The notes beneath the pieces are model-generated. The model was given only the letters and a program-made list of their open reading frames with translations, searched no databases and had not been told where the DNA came from. 51,429 nucleotides of DNA, from the NCBI GenBank assembly GCA_015501595.1, contig JADNRX010000379.1, positions 1 through 51,429 on the forward strand, read 5' to 3'. This DNA comes from Hymenopellis radicata (lineage: Eukaryota > Basidiomycota > Agaricomycetes > Agaricales > Physalacriaceae). This document shows positions 12,231-25,128 of the stretch, one piece after another (positions within the stretch are counted from its first letter, which is position 1; each line of letters starts with the position of its first letter). Both the position numbers and the translations under genes were made by a program.

Positions 12231-15200
12231 TCACCAAGGCGCAGGCATCCCAGACGCGGCCGATCCAATTTCCGTCAGCTCTGTCAACGGATCAAGCTTC
12301 CCCGCAAACTGTGGCATGTACACTGCGTTGGTGTACGGGCAGTGCACCGAGGGTGATCCTCTGTATATCGGCGTGTACGTCGCCGCGCACATCTCGAACG
12401 GTGTAAACTCATCATACGTGATCTCGACAGCATTTCGAGGATTTCTGTCTCCTGCGGCGATGCGTTGGCGGCACTAACGCAACGAACCAGTCAGCTGAAG
12501 AGGTAGGACGGAACGGAAAGGTGTACATACCGTCGCGACGATCTTGGGATCAGGCTTCAGTTCTAGTAGACGCTTCGCGAAGCGAGCAGCGTGAGCCTGG
12601 TTATTCGCCTTGGCGAACACGCTGATAGCACTGCGAAGGGCTATCTGCATCTGCGGCGGATGCAGCTCACAATGCGTGAAGTACGCCGCCAGTTCGAGGC
12701 TGCGGCGGACATTGGATGGATCTTCCTCGGCGACGCGCCGTCTCTCAAGCTCAATCGATACGCCAAGCAGGTATTCACGAGCGCTAGTAACAGTTTCCCG
12801 CCACTAAGGAAGAAGTCAGACGATGAGACTTGGTTCAGACTATGAATTTATTACCTGTGCAGCCTCGGCGTCCGAAGTAAGCGCAACCAAAAGCAGCGAC
12901 TGGAGAACAGATTTGAAAGCCGTCTTTGCGTCGGTAAGCTTGTTCTGCGACACAAATCTGCTTCCTTCCGCCAGCTCCGTTCGTAAAGAATCGAGGGAGA
13001 TCACGCCGACAGGCAGCACTCGACCAGGCGATGACTCTGCGGGGTTCCGTCGGACGTTCAACTTCAGTGGAGGTAATGAAGCTATGGGAGAGAGATAGGT
13101 GTGTGAGGAGCGGTACACAGATATGAACAGAGGTTTCAATGGCGCAAAGTTGACGACGCCAAGTTGACGGTTGAGTAACTAGAACGATCATCAGAACTTG
13201 TGTCAAGCGTAAGCTCACGACACCTACCTGCATTGCTGTCTCGAATGATCCAGCAGCGACGTGATCTGCTGCCAGAGGAGAGTTTCTGACCCACAACTCT
13301 GTCTCGTCCACCCCGGGATTAGCACCCGCACCAAGCTCCTCATCCTCCGGTACATCATCACCATTGACATGAACCAAGGACTCTTCAGGTTCGTCCGCGT
13401 CAAGATCCCAGCCTCCCTCTTCGGGATCGATGTCCTCGTGGGCTTCCTCCTCAGCCCAGGCATCCAATGCTCCAGATGCAGCGTCACCATTGGTATAGCT
13501 CGGCTCGATACCTCCTTCAAGACTCCCATTAGCCAACGCCTTGTCGAAGAAGTTCTCGCCAGCTGACACAGATGGCCAGACGAGATCTGTTGTGTCCGTG
13601 ACAACAGGAGGAGGAGCTAACGTCGATGGACCAAAGCTGGGTACATCATCAACATCGGCGGCAGTCAAACTGGCAGCTTCGAGAATTTCTTCGGCGAGCT
13701 CTTCGAGACCGTTGGTTTTAGCAGTAAGATAGGCCAGAGGATCTAGCAATCAGTATCAGTAAAGTCTTGAACAACTGAGATAATATGGGGCGCATACACA
13801 TGCCAACATCGCGTAAAACAGCGATCCTTCCTGCAATGTCACCAGCGTAGAGAGCATTGTGGAATCTGACATGGGGTCTCCACGGGCATCGGCAATCTTT
13901 TGCATTTTCGAAAGCTTGTCAGTGCTACCAGTCGCCAGGTATAGGAACGAAAGCTTGTCAAAGTTTTTGGTCTGTTGGTAAGCTTTTTCGACAATCTGGG
14001 AATTCGTCAATAAGATATACACTTCCAGAAACGTGCCCATATTCACCTTGTGATTACCCTGCTTCAGCGCTTGCTGAGCCAAACGCTCCCAACATTCAGG
14101 TCTGTCGATTGCCTTGGCCGTCTCCATCGCTACATCCAAGTTGCCACATTCAATCGCAAGTTCGAAACGAGTGTTGGTGTCTTGAACGAAGTGAAGTGCA
14201 ATCTAGTCATGCAATTAGATCAATAGGCCAGGTTGTAACAAGCGATGCACACCTCTGGGAATCCTTTCTTCTGTAAGTAGCCAATGATACCCTGTCCGAT
14301 TAAAGTTGAAGTTTTGATAATGTATAGCATCTCCTCGTAGTTGTTCTTCAGTAAAGCAAGTTTGAAGCGATATTCGGTAGGGTCGAAGGTGATTGTCCGT
14401 GGACGCGCAGAGCGATCGAGACAATGTACAGTCTTGCCTTTGACGCGCGTAAGATAGACGGGGTTGTCCAAAGTGCAAATCACGCCATGGTCGCTGAAAC
14501 ATGCCGGTTGAGTATCATGAAAGGCAATTGAGAACAAATAGCTTACCCTTGGGGAAGGCAGTACTTGATGTGGTTCAACGTTGAATAGAGGAAAACACCA
14601 GCATCGTCCCAGGCACCGGACTTGATTCGGATGGTTTCATGGATGAGACTGTGGTCTTCGAAAGTGCGCTTAGCGATTGTGATTGCTACGCACAACGTCA
14701 ACGCCGTTCAAAGATAGGGATGAGGGTAACCACTCACTGTGCTTGCTCATCAAAGCGACCATGGATGAGTCCGTGTTCCAAACGACATACTTCACCGGTG
14801 GGCTGTTGAGTTCGGCGAGAGATTTCTGTTGTTGGAGATCGAACAATACAACAGAGCTCGTCGAACTGAGAATGAGGCAGCCAGTTCCACCGTAAAATAT
14901 TTCATTCGTTTGCACTGGAGGCTTGATAGACCTCACAACGGAGTTTGAGAGATCACGGACTTCAATCAACTGTTACGAAGCGGTGAGTAACGGAATATTG
15001 AGCGCAAGAATTGAAAGGCGGAACCTGAGTTGCTTTGTTCAACACGGCGAACCTGTTACGCGCAACGAAGATGACACTCTGTCCTGAACCCTTCTTCCCA
15101 TCTACACTAGAATCCTTGACTTCTCCCTGTACTTGCTGCGGGAGTGAAGTCAACTCGTAGAGACCGTTGTCTGATGAGATTGTCGTGATGACAGCCCTCT

Positions 15201-16516
15201 CCATCGCGTTGTAGCTTAACGTCCTGGGCGGCATATACGGACTCCCAAACTTGCGTACACTCAAGAGACCGATATCCGATCCAGTATTGAAGTCATACGA
15301 GCGAACGTACTTGTCGCGAATGTAGTACAGCATGTCGTTATGAACGGCAAATGCTGGTCGTTCGCGTTCCAGCTTGAACACGATCAGACCACTATCGTGA
15401 CCGGCAGCAAAGAGGTTGAGATTGGGGTGTGAGGCGAGGACCCAGAAGCGGTCGTGTTCTCTGCGGAATGTTTGGATAGCTGTCCGCTTGGCCAAGTCCC
15501 AGACGCGAACAGTCTTGTCTTCACCACAAGACACGATGAGTTCGGATTTAGGGTGGAAAAGAGCGCTGGATACGTTGTTGAAATGACCGCGGCACGAGTC
15601 TACCTCCCAAGCTTTAGTCTCGCTCATTCTCCAGATTTTTATGGTACGATCGTCAGCTGCTGAGAGAATCAAAGGTAGAGTGGGATGGAAGACGGCGTAG
15701 TTGACACCGCGATCGTGACCTTCAAGCACGTACTTGACGGTAGAGAACGTGTCAAAGGTCTCAAAGTTGCCAGGACCGCTGCTGGACGACCCTCCCTTTC
15801 GAAGACCTGAGATGTCCCATACACGCACCGTTTGGTCCATGGAGGCGGATACGATGAGGTCGTCTTTGGGATGGAAGAAGGCCGACATGACATAATGGGT
15901 ATGGCCAGTTAGGACAGCGATGCACTGGCGAGATGTGCTGTTCCATATGCGTATCGTTTGATCGTCGGACGTGGAGAGCTAGGCGTATTTAACATTTTTT
16001 TGCAGAGATGAACAATTGTCACTCACAATCCAGGGCATTTCATGATGGAATTGAACAGTTCGGATATAGTCGAGATGGCCGTGTAGCGTGAACAGACAGC
16101 GCCTATTCTGTGGTCGAATGTCTGTGATGCCAGTTAGCTCTTTTATCCCCTTGACACCAGTCAACGCACCCCAGACTTTGATTTTATAGTCGTCGCCTCC
16201 AGAAACTAGCAGGGCTCGGCTCAAATGGAAATGGACACCTCGGACAGGTCCTACAGTAAAAGCGTCAGCTTCAAAGTACTGTCCAGGGCATCACGACGTG
16301 CCTTCGTGTTCCTCGAAGCGGTCAACGAGCACTCCCATTCTGTAGTTCCAGAGTTGTACACTTCCATTGTGGAGTGCGGCGGCCAGCAACGGCTGCGTCG
16401 GGTGGAAGGCAAGGCCTGCGAGAAATATGTGAGCGGAAGGTCGGGATCGCGAGGCGGGCAGGCGCACCCTTGACGCGGTTGCTTTTTGACTCGAATTTGG
16501 TGAGCATAACCGACAT
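12231..16516 (-). CDS. COP1: Coatomer subunit alpha (alpha-COP)
   Basis: Large scaffold subunit of the COPI coat, which moves cargo from the Golgi back to the endoplasmic reticulum and binds dilysine tails (family knowledge). The start at 16516 gives [17 protein letters not shown] followed by WD40 repeats: [88 protein letters not shown] and [20 protein letters not shown]. The middle (about 15350-13760) is the coatomer WD-associated region. An acidic linker near 13400 ([18 protein letters not shown]) precedes the C-terminal COPI domain, which includes [13 protein letters not shown] and [10 protein letters not shown] and ends [10 protein letters not shown] at 12231. At least ten introns of about 50 bp are needed, and the joints I tested stay in frame. 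IES6 follows upstream on the same strand, about 220 bp away. Confidence 0.95.
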
Positions 16517-16735
16517 TTTGGCAAGCGTTAGGCCAGGTCGAGCCTGGTCGATGTAGGGTAAGAGGGAGCTTGCGGTGCACAAATTCAGACGTGGACGTCA
16601 CACGTTGTGCGTGACGCGGACAGCCACATCATTGACAGGTGTACATTTATCCTACATTTTACTACCTATTTTACAATAGAATTCACTCCGCGTGCTATAA
16701 AACATCTCAGGAAGCAGAATACGCGCAGGCCACAT

Positions 16736-17373
16736 CTACTCACCTGATAAATACTCCTTGGCTGAGCTGGCCGTCTAGTGGGATACGTTAGCTGTTCACT
16801 AGGCACATTTGAGGCAGACATACCAAAGATTTAATAGCCTGATACACGCTCTTGTCGTGGTAGCGCATACCGGTTGCAGGGTCTGTATATGGAGCCTACA
16901 GAAACCGTCTCAGTAGTGACCTAGAAATCTCATTGAATATACCTCAAGACCGGTAATATCGCAGTAGTGACGCAAAGGAAATACAGAAGGCGGCGCCTCG
17001 ATTGAAGCATCTTTAGGTCAGTGAGTACAAGGTCAATAATCGGAAGAAGAGAATACTTGCATGTTGGCATTTCTGCAGGTTCAGAATTCATCTCCATATT
17101 ACCTTCCTGTCGCTCCAGCCGTCTTCGCTCGCGTTCGGCGCGTTCGCGTTCCTTCTCCTGGCTAAGCATGTTCTTCAAGTTTTTCGCCCTACGACCAACA
17201 CCCTTTGTATAATGCGGGTTCTTGAATGGTTTTGGACTATGTAGATACGACAGCTGTTCTGCCAAACTCTTTCAAGTTGTTAGGACTGTTCCACCAGTCA
17301 AAGCAAAGACTACTACAGGTGTACCATCTGAAACAGCTTTCTTTCTCCCAAAGCCTTTAGGAGGCCTATACAT
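16736..17373 (-). CDS. IES6: INO80 chromatin-remodelling complex subunit Ies6
   Basis: Ies6 is a small YL1-C domain subunit that, with Arp5, couples INO80 ATPase activity to nucleosome sliding (family knowledge). My model has five exons: 17373-17317, 17268-17061, 17010-16943, 16895-16824 and 16774-16736, giving 147 residues with every joint in frame. Seen: YLHSPKPFKNPHYTKG, a basic coiled-coil stretch (RRAKNLKNMLSQEKE onward), then PTYASIEAPPSVFPLRHYC and HYCDITGLEAPYTDPATG, the YL1-C core, ending SSAKEYLSGE. The second intron (17060-17011) starts with GCAAGT, not GT; only this GC-AG choice preserves PTYASIEAPP. The start at 17373 is preferred because it adds a basic exon (MYRPPKGFGRKKA) in frame; TTG at 17265 is not a likely start. 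Divergent from DNA2 with 153 bp between starts. Confidence 0.9.
17011..17060 (-). other. Non-canonical GC-AG intron in IES6
   Basis: The donor is GCAAGT, the usual form of a GC donor, and the acceptor is AG before ATGCTTC. The only nearby GT would put the next exon out of frame and lose the conserved block YASIEAPPSVFP. Confidence 0.75.
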
Positions 17374-17526
17374 TCGTTAGAGTAGACCAAGGAACGCGAA
17401 CGCGACGTACATGATGACGGTCAAGACCAAGTTGGGGGCGGTATCACGGCCCGGCTTGCCTCCGACCACGTGACAGGCGAGACGCGTTTACTCTGTTTTT
17501 CCCGTCGCAATTTGTTTCCCGCCATC
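17374..17526. promoter_or_regulatory. Short divergent promoter between IES6 and DNA2
   Basis: The two start codons are separated by 153 bp, which must serve both chromatin and replication genes. No TATA box is evident. Confidence 0.5.
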
Positions 17527-20500
17527 ATGCCGCCCGTCAAGCGTTCCTCACAGGAGGAAGACGACTTTATGAACGACCTTTTGAATAACGACTCTCTGTG
17601 GGCCACTTCGTCGCCCGCGAAACCCAAAGCAAAAACGCCGTCGCCTGTGGCAACGCCAGTCCGTCGACAGCGAGCTTGCGAGAAGGCCAAGGCACCTGCG
17701 CCAGCTCCGTACATATTCAATGCTGAGGAACTCCTCGAGGGCATCGATGACTGGGATGATTTTGATATATCTCCTCGAAAGCCGTCGCCGAAGAAGACGA
17801 AAGCTGCGGTACGTCGATTTGATGCCCGTTTACGTTCTCTGACGCGTTTGGGAGCAGCCTACTAAACCTGAGCCCGAGATCAAGCATGTATGCGCGGTAT
17901 TGCATATTCAAACGCGCTTTCTAACGTTTTCCAGACACCCTACGTAGGAGAAACGTGCACCCGATGCACCATTCAGACGGTCGAGGAGTACATCGTTGAA
18001 CAGCGACGCGAAAAAGTGGGCCCAGTTTCCCTTGATGTAGCTGGAAGCTGAGTATCTATCAGCGACTTGTCGTGAGACTCAGCAAGAGTGACGAGCGTCG
18101 GTCTGTCATTTTGAAGGACGATTGGGTGCAAAGCGATGTACGCGTCGGTGAGCCCCATTTCATTTCTTACCATACAATGTTATTCTTACAGGCGACAGGC
18201 GACAAGGCAAACATCTTAGGAGAGTTCACTCTGTTGCGAGAGTCGTCGTCATCCTTGACTGCGACTATCACCATTTCTGCCAAACAAAACCTCTTCATAC
18301 TTCACCCTGATACCCTCTTGACTGCAACCGCCCTCTCAAACGCTGCTCAATGTCGTCGTCGTCCCCTGCTATCTGCCCTGGTCCATTCTTCTTCCGATGT
18401 GACACCGCAATTGGTGTGGGGGAACATGCTTCATACCGTCCTTCAAGCTGCTCTAGTTGCAGACCGCTGGGAAGACAGTTGGATGGACGACAAGATTGAC
18501 CAAGTCGTGCGCAATAACCTCTCGGACCTGCTGAGCATCAATTTTTCCGTTGATCAGGCGAAGCGGGAAGTCAAGGCTCGAGCTAAAGGTCTACAAGGGT
18601 TCTCCCAAAAGTATATTGCCAAAGAGCCTAAGGTCAGTCCACTGTCTCTAGCCTTCCACCCGCTAATGCATACTCTTCAGCCCTCCGCCAATCTCATCAA
18701 TACACGAGCGGTACGCGATTCAAGTGCAAAATTGGCTATCACAAAGGTCCTTGATATCGAAGAAGACATTTGGTGTCCTTCTCATGGCATCAAGGGGAAG
18801 ATAGATGCCACGATCGACACCATCATCTCGGAGACCACACCACCTATAACGAAACCTGTTGTTACTAAAGGACCTAAACCGCTTGAAGTCAAGACAGGGC
18901 GATCTATTGCAGGAATGGAACATCGCGCCCAGACAATGCTTTACACCATTCTCGCTGAAAAGAGATATGGGATCGAAGTTACTTCTGGACTTCTCTATTA
19001 CACTCAAAGCGAAGAAATCGTGCAAGTACCTATCGGACGCAATGAGCTTCGCGGATTGATGATCTATCGGAACGAGATGGCGAGCTATATGGCGCGCCGT
19101 CATCTAGTGAAACCTGGCGGTGGAAGTGAATCCTTTTTGCCGCCAACTCTTGATGACGAGAGAGTCTGTAAGCGTTGCTACTCGCTAGACACGTGCATGC
19201 TTTATCGTAAAGTGTGTACAGTCTATATTACTTTTCCTTCGGCTGATTATATTATTTCCTCAGGCAGTTGAAGGCGTTGAAGACACAGATTCTCCTATCG
19301 CTGATACCTACGCGCTCAAGACCTCCCATCTTTCCCCGGTACAAACGGCGTTCTTTAAACAGTGGGAGCACCTCATCGCGCTTGAAGAATCCGACCTCGG
19401 TCGTTTCCGCAAGGAGATCTGGACCATGCGCGCCGCAGAGCGCGAAGAGAAAGGTCGCTGCTTCAGCGACGTGGTCATCGATCCTGAGTACCAACCGCCA
19501 GCCACGCTCCCTTCCAGTCGCGACACCAAGATTCACCAGTATACTTACAAGTTCGTTCGCTCTTCGAGCTTCATGGGCACTGCATCGTTCTTGAGCGGAT
19601 TCCTCAACGTCGGAGATCCCGTCACGATCTCTGTAGAACCTAACCTATTGGCACTGGCGCGCGGCTATCTCCTTGAGCTTACATCTACCCATGTCGTACT
19701 TGGTGTGGACCACGATCTTTCCCTTGGTCCTATCCTGTCACGTCTGTCTGCATTTTCTGCACCGCCAGCTGAAGTTGTCTTCCGCATCGATCGTGACGAG
19801 CTCTTTAGCGGCATGGGTCGCATTCGCGAGAACTTGGCGCGCATGTTTTATGCAGAAGGCGACTCGAGGAGGTTGGAACTTGTGGTAGATTTGAAGGCGC
19901 CAGCCTTTACGCAGGTGGATATTCCGCGGAGTGTTGCCCCTCACTTGGAACATCTCAATGCGAATCAGAAGCAGGCCATTTCCAAGGTTCTGTCTGCTGA
20001 GGACTATGCGTTGATTCTGGGTATGCCGGGAACGGGCAAGACGACGGTTATTGCGGCCCTCATATGCGCTTTGACGGCGATGGGGAAGAGTGTGTTGTTG
20101 ACGTCCTATACTCATTCAGCGGTGGACACTATATTGTTGAAGTTGAAGGATAAGGCGGACTGTAATATTCTTCGTCTGGGGAACACTGACAAGGTTTGGT
20201 TGATCCTTGGTCGTTGTGATTTAACTGACTCTAGTGTAGGTCCACCCCAGTGTGCGTTGCATGACTCTGGCAGCCAAGAGGACTCCCACCACAGTAGAGC
20301 AGTTAGAGCAGCAAGTCATGACACCTCTCATTGTAGCTACTACTTGTCTTTCCGTCGATCAGTATGTCTATATGTCCTGTTTTGTTTTCTTTTACTGATC
20401 ACCGTACGTAGTGCGCTCTTTTCGAGGCGGAAGTTCGACTACTGCATCGTCGATGAAGCGTCTCAGATTACCCTTCCGACATGCGTGGGCCCCCTTCGGT

Positions 20501-21633
20501 TTGCTGACAAGTTTGTTCTTGTAGGTGACCATTTCCAGCTCCCTCCATTGGTCAGTGTCGCTTTGGACTTGACAATTCGGACATGTATTGAAGTTGTCTA
20601 GGTTCGCAATGCCGACGCACGGAAAGGCGGCCTGGACGTCTCCCTATTTCGACGTCTTTCGGACGCTCATCCTCACTCGGTCATCGATTTAACATGCCAG
20701 TATCGAATGAACTCGGATATCATGCTGCTTTCGAACAAGCTCATATACAGTGACCGTCTTCGCTGTGGATCCCAGGAGGTTGCCAACCAATGTCTGAAGC
20801 TCCCAAATCGCAGATTTCTTCAAAGCATACACGGCGGAAAGCTGACGTGTCACCAAAAAGGCTGTTGGCTGGAGTATTTAATGTCTGACAAGTCGGTCTT
20901 TCATTCCCTTACTTTAGCCGTCGTACTCAACTTTGTGAAGGTGCAAAGCTGTTTTTGTGGACACGGATCTAGTCCCGGCACGCGATTCCCGTGTTGGGGA
21001 CCTTGTCCAGAACGAAGTCGAAGCTACGTTGGTCGCCCAAGTCGCGGAGACCTTGTTGCGGAGCGGCGTCGAACCCGACAACATTGGAATCATTTCTTTA
21101 TATCGGCAGCAGCTCAAGCTGTTGACACAGCTGCTCCATCATCGCGAAGGCATCGAGCTTCTAACCGCGGATCGCAGTCAAGGGAGAGATAAGGATTGTA
21201 TTATCATTTCGATGGTCCGCTCCAACGCTGACGGCTTGGTATGCTTCTCTGTCTCCCTCCCATTCGCCAGCTCATCTCATCTTTAAATCCAGATCGGCGA
21301 CTTGGTAAAGGACTGGCGGCGGATGAACGTGTCCTTTACGCGTGCGCGATCCAAGCTGATCATATTCGGTTCAAGGAAGACGTTGCAAGGCACGCCGTTG
21401 TTGAAAGAGTTCTTTGTATTGATGGAAAGCAAGGATTGGATCCTGCAGCTTCCCGCTGGTGCGCATGCTAGTCATGCGTCTGCTTTCTCCCTGGTGGATC
21501 GCCGAAGCGCGGTGTGGAAAATGTGCATGGTGGGAGCGAGTCTCGGCCGTTGAAGAAGCCGAAGGTTATTGGGAAGGAAGGGTTACTGAAGACGCGGCCC
21601 ATCCTGAGGGATCTTATGAATGAAGACGAGTAA
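17527..21633 (+). CDS. DNA2: DNA2 nuclease-helicase, apparent frameshift near the C-terminus
   Basis: Trims long flaps on Okazaki fragments and resects broken ends with Sgs1-type helicases (family knowledge). Start MPPVKRSSQEEDDFMNDLL. Nuclease domain: the first cluster cysteine in NAAQCRRRPLL, GNMLHTVLQAAL, KGKIDATIDTI and PLEVKTGR (the metal and catalytic residues), then VCKRCYSLDTCMLYRK with the other three cysteines. Helicase: GMPGTGKTT (Walker A), YCIVDEASQITLP (Walker B), VGDHFQLPPL, DLTCQYRMN, LTADRSQGRDKD and WRRMNVSFTRARSKL. About ten introns join in frame, including one near 20882-20950 that restores EYLMCKAVFVDTD. The tail breaks at the C run 21489-21491: the frame in hand ends early in LVDRRSAVWKM..., but one more C gives FSPGGSPKRGVENVHGG and the conserved end RPILRDLMNEDE at 21633. 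Probably a sequence error. Confidence 0.93.
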
Positions 21634-21944
21634 AGCTGCCACTGGAACATCACGATCATTTGTATATTATGTAGGGATAAGATAGAAACTAGAGGCGCGC
21701 GCTTTGAGAGTAGTCCTTCAGCCTTCGATAGCATTGAGCCAAAGGCTCATGGAGAGCTACATCGGACCACGCTCTACAGACAGCTCAAGGAAAGAATGTT
21801 GGAGAGAGTCCCAGGTTTCCCTGAGGTCTATCTTAAACACTACGTAAGTGACACATCGTTACTGAAGAAAGAAGCTGTCTTGTACTAGAATGAGGCTTCA
21901 AATTCAAAGCTGACCATGTAAAACGACTTCACGATTCTGCTCTC

Positions 21945-22646
21945 ATGCCCCGCTCGTGGACTGAACAACAAGTCGCCGCATTCAGGAAAGCGCGCGATGA
22001 CAGTCGCCAAAAACTCGGACTTCCTAGATTCGAGAGCTTGACGGAAGAAGAGAAGAAGATCGCGCTGGTGCAGGAGCATGACGAGCTGCGGCAGAGGGAA
22101 GAGACTGCGATGAAGATGACGGCGTGGCCGCTGGAGAAGTATGCGCCCCACCCCTTCTGGGCTCCGCGTGCGGGTGTGCTTCAATGTCCGGAAGAGTATG
22201 GAGGCGCCGGGGGGTGTTATAACGTGAGTACCACTTAATTATCTATGGCAGACCGGTCAACAACACGTACTAGCTCAAGTTCAGCGAAGGCGCAGACTTG
22301 AATATGTTGGTATATCGGCATTACGCTTCAGCTGCAGCGGACCAGTTGATGGATGATCTTGAAGCCACAAATTTCGTGGTTCACGATGGTGTCCGGTCAG
22401 CCAGGTAAGTAAGATGATTTGAATTGTCGTATTTTCGTTGATCTAGGATCATGCAGACACGAACTCGTTGGGCCGCGTCCTCATGTCGCGGGATATCGCG
22501 TTAGGAAAGGCATCGCTGAGATTCTCTTTTGGGATGAACACCTCCAGAAAGCGTGGGTCGGGAGCTCGTGCTGGAGGCAGGAGCTCGAGTTTGACGAGGA
22601 GGCGGAAGCCTGGTTTGTGGACAAGATGAAAATGTGGGAATGGTAG
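21945..22646 (+). CDS. Conserved-looking protein of unknown function
   Basis: Not recognised. Three exons close in frame: 21945-22223, 22274-22404 and 22457-22646 (acceptor ATGCAG), giving 199 residues. The N-terminus is basic and helical (MPRSWTEQQVAAFRKARDD, then SLTEEEKKIALVQEHDELR). A central block reads APHPFWAPRAGVLQCPEEYGG; the end is acidic and Trp-rich (WRQELEFDEEAEAWFVDKM). No signal peptide, membrane segment or catalytic motif is visible. It follows DNA2 on the same strand by 311 bp. The clean splicing and biased composition support a real gene; the role is unknown. Confidence 0.75.
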
Positions 22647-23123
22647 CTTACGTGAGCAAAGCGTATCTAGCGTTTGATGGGAGAATGAAAGTCGCATCAG
22701 AGAGATGTCGGAATATCCCGGAGAGATAACGTGATGGAAAAGAAATTAGTCATCTTCAAAGTTCTTAGTTACCACCAACTTCAAGTTCATAGCTCTCATT
22801 CAAGCCCGACTAGCGCTTAGTTTTGACGCGTATCAGCAACGCGATGTTTAGTATCTCCCATGGTTCGTCGCATGCCTGCCGAGGTTTGCCGATCAAGCTT
22901 CAAGTAAAAAATCTAGCGACCACTCCAATAACTACTAGCTCAGACTTAGTTCGAAGACGCTTGTCACATAAAGTCTTCGATGAGCCGACAACTATGCCTG
23001 AATCGGCTACTCTTCTAGCAAAAATCTGCTGAATACGTTTTCAACAATTGAACCCTAACCCTAGGACTGCGCCTCGTGCGCCACAACGGTCCAAGGACGA
23101 TCGGTTCAACTTGTCTCTGCACC
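22647..23123. other. Intergenic region with a short telomere-like motif
   Basis: Promoter region for the next gene. The only notable sequence is AACCCTAACCCTAG at 23051-23064, two units of the fungal telomere repeat; too short to mean much. No gene seen. Confidence 0.5.
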
Positions 23124-24612
23124 ATGAGTCGGCTTTTCCTCACGCTCGTTATTTGGACTCTCTCGCCCGTGTTGGCCGCTGAGCAACAACGCGTAGCACG
23201 TCAGCTAATCATGCCTGGCGAGTTGCCGGTTTCGACATCTTCGAGCAGCTATAACTACTGGTGGCCATACCCGCCTGGTGGAACGACGTCTACACCAACG
23301 CCTAGTGCATATACACCGCCCGTACCAGAAATTGCCGTGACAGATACCAACCCCCTTCTACCCATTGTGTTGCCCACGAACATCGATGGTCAAACGTCAG
23401 CCGCCACGATATCACATCCCGCTTAGCGCCCCTTCATCAGCTTCATCAACGAATTCTACGTCCTCACTTTCATCTCTTCCATCAATCGTGACCATCACCG
23501 CCACATCCTCGACTGAAGTTCCGACTCTCGTCACGTATCCAAAGAAGAGTCCCGAGACCCAATCTCCCAAGCTCATGTACTATCTCGTGCCCGTCTTCGC
23601 CGTTGGCGGTCTCATCGGGGGCAGCGTATGCGCGTGGGTCGCGTGGGGTTGTTGGACGCGTAAACCAAGGACACGGAGGAGGAAGCAGGACGAGCTTGAA
23701 GTTGGGCCGGCTTATGGCAGCCGTGAATGGAAGGAGAAAGAGGCTATACGGCTAACAGACGAGTCGAAATGGGATTCTCCTCTCGCGCCTCCGGACGTAC
23801 CGAAGAAGGAACGCCATTCATGGAACGATGTCGAGACGGCCTCTTTCTTGGCACTGCCAGAGACCCGGACACGAACCAGGACAACACGTGCCTCGTCCCA
23901 CAAACCGATATCGCGCGCGCAGACGACGAAGACGAGTACGACCATGTCCATCTATTCTCAGGTCGACGAAGACGAAAGCTCAGACGACGACGTGGATCAG
24001 TTCTTGAACGATTATGAAAGCGATGATCAAGATGAAGTGGAGAAAGCGAGAACCAGGCGGAGGCAGACGCATGTGAGGCAAAACTCGGACTACGCTGCTA
24101 CGGTCCAACGCGAGAAGAGCAACGCGTCGTCGTCGACTTGGGGATGGGCTGCGCTTAGCTCGAATCTAGGTCGCGAGAAGAGTATGGACGCGAAGAGTGT
24201 TGGGGAAAAGAGTCTAGGCGGGTTCAGGATAATGCAAGAGTCGCCTCTTCCGACTCCCAGCGTCAACAAAGTTTTCGGGTGGGGAAAAGAGGAGAATCAG
24301 GATGACACGTATACGGAGATGCCGACGCGGGGCAGAAGAAGCAGGAGTCCGACAAAGACGCGGAGCAGCAGTCGAAGTCCCATAAAGCGCACCGGCGCGG
24401 TATTGAGGAGTGCTGAACGGAAGGCTGCCGATACGCGCAAGAACCCATTCAAACATGGCGACCCGTACCCCTTTGGACAAAGTCCGCGTCAAATCACCAG
24501 TCCCAAGTTGGAGGGCAAGTTGTGCTTCACGCCACGGATCGGTCAAGAGCAGACGCAATTTCAAAGTATGATGAGCCTCGATGAATCTAGAGCCCTTGAA
24601 ACTATAATGTAA
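23124..24612 (+). CDS. Secreted-pathway single-pass membrane protein, unknown function
   Basis: Not recognised by family. Two exons, 23124-23388 and 23441-24612, close in frame for 478 residues. The start at 23124 is chosen over an upstream ATG (23076) because it opens directly into a signal peptide (MSRLFLTLVIWTLSPVLA). An outer part rich in Ser, Thr and Pro follows, then one membrane segment (LMYYLVPVFAVGGLIGGSV and the next few residues), a basic stop-transfer stretch (RKPRTRRRKQ) and a long disordered cytoplasmic tail with many Ser, Arg and Asp/Glu residues, including SRSPTKTRSSSRSPIK. The plan resembles fungal cell-wall sensors and Skg6/Axl2-type anchors, but no specific domain is seen. 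The last part and 3' end are repeated in a decayed form at about 26260-26570. Confidence 0.8.
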
Positions 24613-25128
24613 GACTGTATTGTATGTAGCTTGTCGATTTGTGTTGTGTAATGTACAACCGGGATTTCATTCGTTGTCAAATCAATCGCATACCAAGAAA
24701 GTACACGTATAAATATCAATACAACTACATAGCTCGGGATGATGAACAGCGCCCAACCACGCCAGGATCATGGCAATGGTCTATGTGTGAAGTTCATCGG
24801 ACAGCGGGTTTTCAAGTTGCAGAAAGAGAAAAAGAGAGGACAGGAGAGGACAGGAGAAAATTATTGATGTACTATACTAGCATTTATTGGTAAGATATTT
24901 TGACGTCAAATGGGCGGGAGAGCGCTGTATCAATCAGTCGCGATCTTGTTTTCAAGTTCCAAGTGTTTTCAAGGCTATGTCCTTTCCGGGACATGGCTCT
25001 GTTTGGACATAGGCCCCAGCCAATCGTTTTCAAGTTTCTAGTCACGCGATCCGGCTGTTTCGATCCTTCCTGAGATCTGAGACTCTGAGTCGATTCCTGA
25101 GGCAATCCTGAGGATCCCACCAAGTGCC
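24613..25128. repeat. First copy of a duplicated 3' junction, then promoter region
   Basis: From about 24600 to 24772 the sequence matches 26410-26566. It includes a piece of the end of the minus-strand gene at 26521-28987, reading WLGAVHHPEL in the antisense frame but without the stop. The rest lies upstream of the small gene at 25129. No gene seen in 24773-25128. Confidence 0.6.

Noticed and set aside
23051..23064. Telomere-like repeat AACCCTAACCCTAG
   Set aside because: Only two units, surrounded by ordinary genes; expected by chance often enough.
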